Under the pieces are notes generated by a model. It saw only the letters and a program-made list of their open reading frames with translations, did no database searches and was not told the origin of the DNA. From Thermophagus sp052400625 (GTDB lineage Bacteria; Bacteroidota; Bacteroidia; Bacteroidales; Marinilabiliaceae), in the NCBI GenBank assembly GCA_052400625.1, contig JBQTGH010000023.1: a stretch of 30,766 nucleotides of DNA, one strand, 5' to 3'. The stretch's first letter is position 1, and every line of letters begins with the position of its first letter. This document shows positions 24,981 through 30,766 of this stretch, piece after piece. A program made the translations under genes and the position numbers.

Positions 24981-25237
24981 ATAAATTGAAATATGTTGTG
25001 CATGGGACTCACCGTCTCCTCTGCGTTTAATGGTAAAGGGCATGGAGCGCAGAGCACAGGGCATAGCGGATGGGATGTCTTAAATCTTACATCTAAAAAT
25101 CTTAAATCTAACTATCTTTTGTTCAGTGCTCAGGCCGAAGGCGGAAAAAATGGTGCTTAGAAATTTGTGATATAAGTGGAGATAAGTGGAGATAAATTGA
25201 AATATGTTGTGCATGGGACTCACCGTCTCCTCTGCGT
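24981..25237. repeat. 46-bp direct repeat, two identical copies
   Basis: The segment beginning ATAAATTGAAATATGTTGTG and ending CTCCTCTGCGT occurs identically at 24981-25026 and 25192-25237, 211 bp apart. After each copy come related but diverged words (AAAGGGCATGGAGC / AGGGCATGGAGC, then GATGTCTTAAATCTTA and TCTAA-rich text), so the true duplicated unit is about 210 bp and imperfect. No gene is seen from 24766 to 25560. Confidence 0.85.
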
Positions 25238-25564
25238 CTTCGCGTCTCTGCGTTTGAAGGCAAAGGGCACAGGGCATGGAGCAAGGGGTATTGCGAATGC
25301 GATGTCTTAAATCTTATATCTAACCATCTAAAATCTAATAATCTACATTTTCTATTGATGCTGCTTTTTTCGCGATGAATCTCTTTCGTTTACCGTTTTT
25401 TACTTATATGGTAAAATAGCAAACCTATTTGCATGTACTTTAGGTTTGTCATTACTTTTTTTTAGTTAATGAGAGCCGACACCGAACTTCTTCTTGAAAA
25501 TACCTATGAAAAATTGACGACAGAGATTAACTTCATCACCCCACAAAAATAGAATTTACAAACA

Positions 25565-25593
25565 CTTGCCTATAAACAGATTTTATATATTTG
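25565..25593 (+). promoter_or_regulatory. Probable promoter of the recombinase gene
   Basis: TATATTTG at 25586-25593 matches the TAnnTTTG -7 element exactly; CTTG at 25565-25568 (17-nt spacer) is a partial -33 element. Transcription would start ~15 nt before the ATG at 25615. Confidence 0.45.
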
Positions 25594-25614
25594 TATGTAT
25601 AAAAACATGAATTG

Positions 25615-26764
25615 ATGCCTGTAAAGCCCCCAACAACTCTCTCTTTAGCGCAACACCGGAAGATGGATGTTGTAAAAATAGAGTTTACAGATTACGATAC
25701 TTTAGGGGCTAAAGTGAGAGCCATACCTGGTCGCAAAGGGTCTGCAACTTTGCGCTGCTGGTATGTCCCCTTATCTCAATTCAATAAAACAGAGTTTAAT
25801 AAAGTTTTCGCCCCTGTTGCTACCATTGTTCGTATTGCCCCCAAAAATCTCAACACTCCAAAGGTCTTAGCAGAGAAAAAAGATGGGATAAAAGAAAAAT
25901 CCAAAAACATCGATATTCTTCAGCAATACCTAAATCAACTGGAGATTAAAAGATACAGCCACAGTACGATTAAAACCTACATGCACTATTTCAAAGATTT
26001 TGTTAATGCATTTAGTTCGACGAAGAAGATTGAAGAAGTCACAAAAGAAGAGATTAACAACTACATATTAACACTCATCCGACGCAATCGTATATCCCCA
26101 TCACAACAAAATCAACGTATTAATGCTATTAAGTTTTATTACGAGCACGTCTTAGGGTTACCCAAAACATACTATAATATAGAAAGACCCAGAAAAGTAT
26201 CAGCACTTCCAAAAATCTTATCCGAAACAGAAGTACTCAAAATATTAAAAGCCACATCTAACATCAAACATAAAGCCATACTCGCCACCATATACTCCGC
26301 AGGATTAAGACGAAGCGAACTCATCAATCTCAGGTTACAAGATGTCAATTTTGACAATAGGATGTTATTCATACGAGGAGGAAAAGGCAAAAAAGACAGA
26401 ACGACTTTATTATCAAAAATCTAATGCTATCGTATTAAAAAAATACCTTGAAAAATATAAACCAAACTATTGGCTATTCGAAGGTCCTAATAGAAAAACA
26501 TACTGTGCCTCTAGCATAGGAAGTATACTAAAAAGAGCAGCTCAAAAAGCAGGAATAAACAAAAAAGTGACTCCACATATGCTACGCCACTCATTTGCAA
26601 CTCATTTATTAGAACATGGTGTCGACCTTAGATACATTCAAACGTTTTTAGGTCATGAATCGAGTACCACAACAGAAATTTACACACACGTAAGCAAACG
26701 ATCTCTTGCAAATATTAAAAGCCCTTTAGACCAAATTACAGAACATAAACAACTCAACAACTGA
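25615..26764 (+). pseudogene. XerC/D-like tyrosine recombinase of the cassette array, one frameshift
   Basis: Site-specific recombinase presumed to move the cassettes that follow. The first frame (ATG 25615) gives an N-terminal add-on with PGRKGSATLRCWYVP, a SAM-like core-binding domain (~98-180), and the catalytic domain with Arg232 (SAGLRRSEL) and Lys257 (GGKGKKDR). It hits a stop at 26422-26424. The next frame continues exactly (SNAIVLKKYLEKYKPNYWLF...) with HMLRHSFATHLL, FLGH and the Tyr nucleophile in IYTH. The break lies at the five-A run 26415-26419; removing one A restores a 382-residue protein with all six catalytic residues. It could be mutation, sequencing error or programmed shifting. 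It lacks the extra DPRSG...RHH motif of IntI and is nearer XerC. It reads in the same direction as the cassettes. Confidence 0.85.
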
Positions 26765-26826
26765 CAATTAAACAAATATCGACATAATAGATATAAACAC
26801 AATATGCATTTACACATACGTTATGG
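26765..26826 (+). other. attI-like primary recombination site
   Basis: The 56 bp between the recombinase stop and 26820 end in ACACATACG, followed by TTATGGGC. The CG|TT junction (cut expected after G26820) equals the junctions at 27494, 28818 and 29976. TTATGGGC is the start of the first cassette and is the exact complement of that cassette's attC first box. No attC-like palindrome lies to the left, as expected of an attI site. Confidence 0.65.
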
Positions 26827-27494
26827 GCAAGTTAATGAACGAAATAGCAAAATGACAAGAGAACCACCAAATAATTACTTTGATAGTTCATAATTATTGA
26901 ATTGACCACAGGTTAATTGACAAATTTTTATCAAAAAAACCATAGCGGAACCGAAAAGCTTTATGAGTAGGAAAACAAATTATTAATAACATTAAAGAAT
27001 AAAAGATTATGGCAGAAGAAATTAAAACTAACGAGCAAAGCAACGCAGGACAAACAATTATTATTAACCAGCAAGAAAAAAAATCAAATGGTGTTGGAAC
27101 AGCAGGTTTCGTACTTGCTTTAATTGCATTATTTCTTGGTTGGGTTCCAGTTCTTGGTTGGATAGTATGGGTTTTAGGACTTATTTTATCTTTTGTAGGT
27201 GTTTTTAAAAAACCAAAGGGAATGGCAATTGCCGGATTAGTGATTTCACTAATTGGAATAATTTTATTGCTTACTGTATTTGGTGCTCTTTTAGGGACTG
27301 CTGCAGCTTTCTAATAAATAAATTAGACTTTCGATTAATTTTCACGAAAGTAAAACAAGAAAACCAGCCCATAACAAAGGCTCATAAAGCATTGCTAGTG
27401 GGGTGCATATTTGAAAGTATGCACCTCGCTTTACCTAGTTTTTAGTATTGATAAGTTTAGAGTACGTAATTCGCAACGCTTCATAGCCAAACCG
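26821..27494 (+). mobile_element. Cassette A (DUF4190 membrane protein)
   Basis: 674-bp cassette from the attI junction to the first attC junction. It starts TTATGGGC and its attC opens with GCCCATAAC, the exact complement of GTTATGGGC. The gene has ~190 bp of leader, enough for a promoter of its own. Confidence 0.7.
27009..27314 (+). CDS. DUF4190-type small membrane protein
   Basis: 101 residues: a polar N-terminus (~1-30) and three closely packed hydrophobic segments (~31-45, ~48-65, ~74-98) with the GFVLALIALFLGWVP...GLILSFVGVFKKPKGMAIAGLVISLIGI pattern of the DUF4190 family. No enzymatic motif. Function is unknown; small membrane proteins in cassette arrays sometimes act in phage exclusion or envelope stress, which is only a guess here. 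It is the sole gene of cassette A. Confidence 0.8.
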   Translation: MAEEIKTNEQSNAGQTIIINQQEKKSNGVGTAGFVLALIALFLGWVPVLGWIVWVLGLILSFVGVFKKPKGMAIAGLVISLIGIILLLTVFGALLGTAAAF

Positions 27495-27500
27495 TTCTAT
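27367..27500 (+). other. attC1, attC-like recombination site of cassette A
   Basis: Imperfect palindrome of ~130 bp. Left end: GCCCATAAC (27367-27375) then AAAGGCTCATAAAGCATTGC. Right end: GCAACGCTTCATAGCC, then AAACCG|TT. The arms pair as GGCTCATAAAGC with GCTTCATAGCC, leaving one unpaired C in the left arm, like the extrahelical bases of true attC sites. An inner hairpin GGTGCATA/TATGCACC lies in the centre (~27402-27425). The opening AACAAAGGC resembles Vibrio repeats (AACAAACGCC). Confidence 0.75.
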
Positions 27501-28818
27501 GCCATTTAAAAAGACACTAGCTGCATGACATTAAAAGATTTTATAACAAGTGATTTTTTGAAGACACCCACTGAGAGAAAAGATGATATGGATTTCTATC
27601 ATCATATTACATCTGCTTTCTCAAACTTTATTAAAAGACTTGAACAGGTTGATAATTTTGAAATAGCAGGTGTTGATAATTTGAAGGGTGAAAAATACAT
27701 TGATATAATATATAAAACAGCTAATAATCTCAAGAATACAATAATACTTACAATTCAAAAGTATTATGATGGGAAGCCTGCCGAAGCTTATGATAGATTT
27801 AAAAATGGAATCGAGAAAGAACTATTAGGCAATAGTACATTTAATCTTTCAACTTTAAGAGTACATGAAAAATTATATAGATTAAGAACTTCTGAAAATG
27901 GAAAGGTTTTTGAACCCAAAGAAATTTTTCATGTACCAATGAATAAAAGAGAGTTGATAGCTTCTCAAAGATTTAGCATACCAGGCTATCCCTGTTTATA
28001 TTTAGCAAATTCGACTTATTTAGCATGGCTTGAATTAGGAAAACCAAATATTTATAATTGTCATGCATCAAGATTTGAGGTTGTAAATGACCCAAATGGT
28101 TTTGAACCTATTACATTAATTGACTTGACGAATAATCATCCGACCCTAATTAAAGCTGCTGAAACAGGAAAATGGGATGGAAGTGTTTTTAGATACCTAA
28201 CATTATGGCCTCTTATTTATGCAACCTCAGTAAAGGTTAAGTTCCCTACCAGTTCATTCAAACCTGAATATATAATACCCCAACTTTTAATGCAATATAT
28301 AAAAGACCTATCTGCTCATGGAGGGATTAAAATACATGGTATTAAATATTCTTCAACGCATTATGATTTATACAATGATGGAGAACCAATGTATAATATA
28401 GCAATTCCAATACATGGTAGTAGCAGTGAACCTTTCTGTAACTTCTTGACAAAGAAATTTAAGTTTAATCAACCGATTTCATGGGAAAGTTTAAATATCT
28501 TGAATCTTGAATTTGAACACATTTTTGTCAATTTAATGCAGAAGGAGATAAAAAAGGATGATTACGTAAAGAGAAATATTTCATTGATACCTGATGAGAA
28601 TAAAGATTATAATGTAAGTAAATTTGGTATAATGGAAGATTATTTGGAAAGTTGTGATTTATTAAGAATTGCTGTGAATGGAGAAAAAACGGCATAGAAC
28701 AATGTATATACAAAATAGGTGAGATAGTAGTAAATTCAATGGTTGTAGCCCGCTTCAACATTGTAACGGTTTGATAAGTTTGAAGCCCGCAATCACCCAC
28801 TTTGCATATACTTGTCCG
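27495..28818 (+). mobile_element. Cassette B (RES-domain protein)
   Basis: 1324-bp cassette. It begins TTCTATGCC (after CCG) and its attC opens with GGCATAGAAC, the exact complement of GTTCTATGCC over ten bases. Confidence 0.75.
27525..28697 (+). CDS. RES-domain protein, probable NAD+-consuming toxin or defence effector
   Basis: 390 residues. An N-terminal helical region (~1-110) precedes a RES domain (~113-300). The three residues that name the family are visible: Arg119 or Arg121 in LYRLRTS, Glu170 in YLAWLELG, and Ser276 or Ser277 in GIKYSSTHY. The family words ASQRFSIPGYPCLYLA (146-161) and EYIIPQLLMQYI (248-259) are also present. RES toxins break down NAD+ and are normally neutralised by an Xre-type antitoxin; no such gene is nearby. 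That, and the extra N- and C-terminal regions, favour a self-contained effector that is silent until triggered. The stop codon falls inside the first box of its attC, so nothing else fits in cassette B. Confidence 0.75.
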   Translation: MTLKDFITSDFLKTPTERKDDMDFYHHITSAFSNFIKRLEQVDNFEIAGVDNLKGEKYIDIIYKTANNLKNTIILTIQKYYDGKPAEAYDRFKNGIEKELLGNSTFNLSTLRVHEKLYRLRTSENGKVFEPKEIFHVPMNKRELIASQRFSIPGYPCLYLANSTYLAWLELGKPNIYNCHASRFEVVNDPNGFEPITLIDLTNNHPTLIKAAETGKWDGSVFRYLTLWPLIYATSVKVKFPTSSFKPEYIIPQLLMQYIKDLSAHGGIKIHGIKYSSTHYDLYNDGEPMYNIAIPIHGSSSEPFCNFLTKKFKFNQPISWESLNILNLEFEHIFVNLMQKEIKKDDYVKRNISLIPDENKDYNVSKFGIMEDYLESCDLLRIAVNGEKTA

Positions 28819-28824
28819 TTGGCA
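28691..28824 (+). other. attC2, attC-like recombination site of cassette B
   Basis: Opens GGCATAGAAC (28691-28700) and closes TTGTCCG|TTGGCA. The outer arms match well: GTATATACAAAATAGGTGA on the left and, on the right, the complement of GTATATGCAAAGTGGGTGA; all three differences are A/G and can form wobble pairs in one strand. An inner pair (CGCTTCAAC / GTTTGAAGC, ~28750-28787) fills the centre. It includes the stop codon of the RES gene. Confidence 0.75.
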
Positions 28825-28864
28825 TTCATTGAATAACCAAAGCACAAAATAAACTTAATTTGAC

Positions 28865-29251
28865 ATGATATTTGATTGGACAATTTCGTTAGGTAATATA
28901 ATATCGGCATTAGTAATAGCATTAGGCTGGATTGTTTCACATAAACTTAATTCTCAAAAGGACTTAAGAAATAAAAAAAGAGACATTAGAACTCAGTTTC
29001 TAATTGAAGCTTATCGAACAATTGCATATTCTGCTAATCGAGATAACAACCAAGAAGAAAAGAAAAGCTTTGAAGCTGCTATAGAACAAGTTCAATTTCT
29101 AGGTACTAAAGAACAAATTAGCTTATTGGCTAACGCAATTGAAACCAGAAATTTTTCTCCAGTGCTAGAAGCGCTTAGAGCAGAAATTAGAAATGACTTA
29201 AATATTGAGACTATTGACGTCAATATTAAACACTTTAGATTTGACAAATGA
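28865..29251 (+). CDS. Small single-pass membrane protein coupled to a Shedu-like nuclease
   Basis: 128 residues with one N-terminal transmembrane segment (~6-27) followed by a basic stretch (KLNSQKDLRNKKRD) and a helical cytoplasmic domain. I recognise no family. Its stop overlaps the start of the nuclease gene by 4 bp (ATGA), so the two are translated together. It may tether, sense for, or restrain the nuclease. No toxin or antitoxin motif is seen. Confidence 0.7.
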   Translation: MIFDWTISLGNIISALVIALGWIVSHKLNSQKDLRNKKRDIRTQFLIEAYRTIAYSANRDNNQEEKKSFEAAIEQVQFLGTKEQISLLANAIETRNFSPVLEALRAEIRNDLNIETIDVNIKHFRFDK

Positions 29252-29892
29252 GTACATGGAATATAATAGAAGTTGAAAAAGAACTCAAATCAGCATATGA
29301 CAATAATTCAGAAGTAGAATTACTAAAAGTCTTGAAAAGTAATTCATTCTTGTTTTATGAATTATATTCAAGGAGATGGGGAATTCAACCAAATTTTAAA
29401 GAAGTCTCTTTGGGGAATAAATTTCGCTGTGATTTTGCCTGGTTAAATGATAATTCAGATGGCCCTGAATGGGTTTTGTTGGAAGTTGAAAAGCCTCATA
29501 TGAAATTGTTTAAACAGAATGGAGAACCATCTTCAGAATTAAATCATGCTGTTGAACAAGTTAAATCATGGGACAGGTACTTTAATACTCATCCATCTGA
29601 AAAATCAAGAATATTCGGGGCAGTAAGTAAATTTAGATTTATCCTTGTTGCTGGAAAAAAGGAAGATTGGGAAACTGAAGATGCAGCGAAATGGAGAGCG
29701 TATCATAATAAGGAAAGCAAATTTGAAATTAGAAGTTCTGACGTGTTTAATCGTCCTCTTAAGGTTGCTAAAGAACAAATTGCAGAATTGTGGAGTTTTG
29801 AGGAAAACCCAATTTCTTTGGGACATTCAAATCTAGAGAAGTATTGGAAGCAGTATGATTATATCAGTCATTGGAGGAAAATACTCAACTAA
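29248..29892 (+). CDS. Shedu-like (DUF4263) PD-(D/E)XK nuclease
   Basis: 214 residues. The core reads GNKFRCDFAWL (Asp62), then WVLLEVEKP (Glu79, Glu81, Lys82) and NHAVEQVKSWDRY (Gln104), then RFILVAGKK, the arrangement of the Shedu (SduA) anti-phage nuclease family. The usual EIK is here EVEKP, so Lys82 is the likely catalytic lysine; some activity loss is possible. The N-terminus is short (~50 residues), lacking the long sensor domains of many Shedu proteins; the overlapping membrane protein may supply that part. It would cut phage or damaged DNA. Its attC begins 11 bp after the stop. Confidence 0.75.
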   Translation: MSTWNIIEVEKELKSAYDNNSEVELLKVLKSNSFLFYELYSRRWGIQPNFKEVSLGNKFRCDFAWLNDNSDGPEWVLLEVEKPHMKLFKQNGEPSSELNHAVEQVKSWDRYFNTHPSEKSRIFGAVSKFRFILVAGKKEDWETEDAAKWRAYHNKESKFEIRSSDVFNRPLKVAKEQIAELWSFEENPISLGHSNLEKYWKQYDYISHWRKILN

Positions 29893-29903
29893 AGAAACAA
29901 CGA

Positions 29904-29982
29904 AATGCCAACAATAGCTCATACGCAATATGCCTGCCGCAGGCGCAACACAGGCACACTGCGCATAGCAAGTACGTTACCA
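29904..29982 (+). other. attC3, attC-like recombination site of cassette C
   Basis: A compact site of ~79 bp. It opens AATGCCAAC (29904-29912) then AATAGCTCATACGCA, and closes TGCGCATAGCAAGTACG|TTACCA. GCTCATACGCA pairs with TGCGCATAGC with one unpaired C, at the same place as in attC1. The centre folds as GCCTGC/GCAGGC. The junction after G29976 starts cassette D (TTACCATTC). Confidence 0.75.
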
Positions 29983-30022
29983 TTCCTGCTGAAAAAAGAG
30001 AAGACCTAATTACACATAAAAG

Positions 30023-30694
30023 ATGAAAAATCTTGAAATAAAAACTCCTTCTGAATATTATCGAATGAGACGACCAGAATATTTTTCAGATTCGAAAGTT
30101 AGTTCTGAAGTTGTATTGACAAAGGAGGTCCTTGCATTTGAACTTGAAAAGATTTCAACTAATCAAAAGCAAGATTTATTTGAAGGTTTTTGTAGACGAC
30201 TAATCGAAAAAGTTATTGCACCTAATTTGATACCACAAACTGGACCAACAGGAGGTGGTGATGGAAAAACTGATGCAGAGACCTATCCCGTTTCAGAGGA
30301 AATTTCTGATAGATGGTTCATTCCTGAAAATGGTTGGAATAAAAATGAAAAATGGGCTTTTGCAATAAGTGCGAAAAAAGAATGGAAAACTAAAGCTGAA
30401 AGCGACATCAAGAATATTCTTTCCACTGAACGAGAATACACACGAATCTATTTTATATCTAACCAGACTATTTCAAGTAAAAAACGAAAAGATGCACAAG
30501 ATAAGTTTATTGATAAATACGGTATTGACGTTGTTATTTTAGATGGAACTTGGTTATTGGAAGAAGTATTTAAAAATAATTTTATTGATATAACAGTAGA
30601 TTCATTAAATCTATCAAGTGTATATAAAAACACAAAAGTTTTACATGGGGCAAATGATGTTGAAAGGAATAAATTACTTGAAGAACTAGTGTAG
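30023..30694 (+). CDS. PD-(D/E)XK-like N-terminal part of a large defence protein, cut by an IS
   Basis: 223 residues remain. After MRRPEYFSDS (15-24), a segment I associate with the start of large STAND-type NTPases, comes a nuclease-like domain: EGFCRRLIEK (54-63), GPTGGGDGKTD (74-84) and WAFAISAKKEWK (111-122), fitting a PD-(D/E)XK site with Asp80/Asp84 and Lys118/Lys119. The rest would be an ATP-binding or repeat domain, absent here. The frame ends in a TAG that belongs to the TGTAG tip of an insertion element at 30690, so the original gene was longer and is broken. It is the first gene of cassette D, 46 bp after the attC3 junction. Family placement is tentative. Confidence 0.6.
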   Translation: MKNLEIKTPSEYYRMRRPEYFSDSKVSSEVVLTKEVLAFELEKISTNQKQDLFEGFCRRLIEKVIAPNLIPQTGPTGGGDGKTDAETYPVSEEISDRWFIPENGWNKNEKWAFAISAKKEWKTKAESDIKNILSTEREYTRIYFISNQTISSKKRKDAQDKFIDKYGIDVVILDGTWLLEEVFKNNFIDITVDSLNLSSVYKNTKVLHGANDVERNKLLEELV

Positions 30695-30766
30695 CCTTCC
30701 CCGCAAATTGGACAGCTTAAAATTAGACAAAATATTAATTTTAAGCAGTCAAAAAACAGTTATGAA
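30690..30766 (+). mobile_element. Left end of an IS3-type insertion sequence (partial)
   Basis: TGTAGCCTTCCCC at 30690 opens the terminal repeat, followed by CAAATTGGACAGCTTAAAATT. This aligns with the left end of the relic at 19727 (CTTCCCCCAAATAGGACAG). An ATG at 30762 at the right edge is probably the start of the transposase orfA; the rest is outside the window. The element lies in the reading frame of the preceding gene and truncates it. Confidence 0.75.

Larger units (their letters stand above)
28819..29976 (+). mobile_element. Cassette C (membrane protein plus Shedu-like nuclease)
   Basis: 1158-bp cassette. It starts TTGGCATT after CCG and its attC opens with AATGCCAAC, the exact complement of GTTGGCATT. 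It carries two overlapping genes, so the two-gene unit would move as one. Confidence 0.75.

Noticed and set aside
25080..25277. 65-residue minus-strand gene in the repeat zone
   Set aside because: It lies wholly in duplicated repeat sequence and shows no domain.
26342..26424. Separate second recombinase gene starting at 26342
   Set aside because: The first ~25 residues of that frame are an out-of-frame shadow; only the part after the A5 run continues the recombinase.

Overview
The window reads as a chromosomal segment of a polysaccharide-degrading, probably marine, member of the Bacteroidota. The evidence is a SusC/SusD pair, lipoproteins with acidic residues after the lipid cysteine, a type IX secretion tail on one enzyme, BACON and PKD domains, and promoters of the TTTG / TAnnTTTG kind. 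I cannot name the genus.

Left edge (1-965): fourteen uninterrupted 23-bp repeats, a gene-poor stretch, and a strong terminator that closes the large leftward operon.

Alginate locus (966-19604): on the minus strand, in transcription order, a PKD surface lipoprotein, a GntR/FadR regulator, SusC, SusD, two heparinase II/III-fold lyases (one a clear PL17), a TSUP permease, a PL6 lyase with BACON, discoidin and T9SS domains, and a PL7 lyase. A second PL6 lipoprotein lies divergently on the plus strand. Together they can bind, cut, import and further degrade alginate; the enzymes of intracellular DEH metabolism are not in the window. The promoters of the regulator, the PKD lipoprotein and the plus-strand PL6 share a TTGGTCGACCAA-like operator. 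Each has a second, degenerate copy exactly 16 bp away, at or beside the -7 element. A perfect promoter and a perfect terminator bracket a putative ~130-nt plus-strand RNA just upstream of susC.

Middle (19605-24770): the remains of an IS3-type element, a Tat-exported HAD-type dehalogenase-like protein, a CcdA/TlpA redox pair, an AhpD-like/DoxX-like operon under a TetR regulator with two matching operators, and a ribbon-helix-helix antitoxin next to a decayed MazF toxin gene. From 24735 to 25560 there are only repeats.

Right end (25615-30766): what looks like an integron-type cassette array. A XerC-like tyrosine recombinase gene carrying a single frameshift is followed by three complete cassettes and one partial cassette. 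Each complete cassette begins with TT plus a short signature just after a CG|TT junction, and ends in an attC-like imperfect palindrome whose first box is the exact reverse complement of that cassette's own start (9, 10 and 9 bases in the three cases). Cargo: a DUF4190 membrane protein; a RES-domain protein; a small membrane protein overlapping a Shedu-like nuclease; and the N-terminal part of a PD-(D/E)XK protein cut by the left end of an IS3-type element at 30690. The recombinase lacks the insertion typical of IntI and points the same way as the cassettes, so this is either a divergent reverse-orientation integron or an independent integron-like system. It is the most interesting object in the window.
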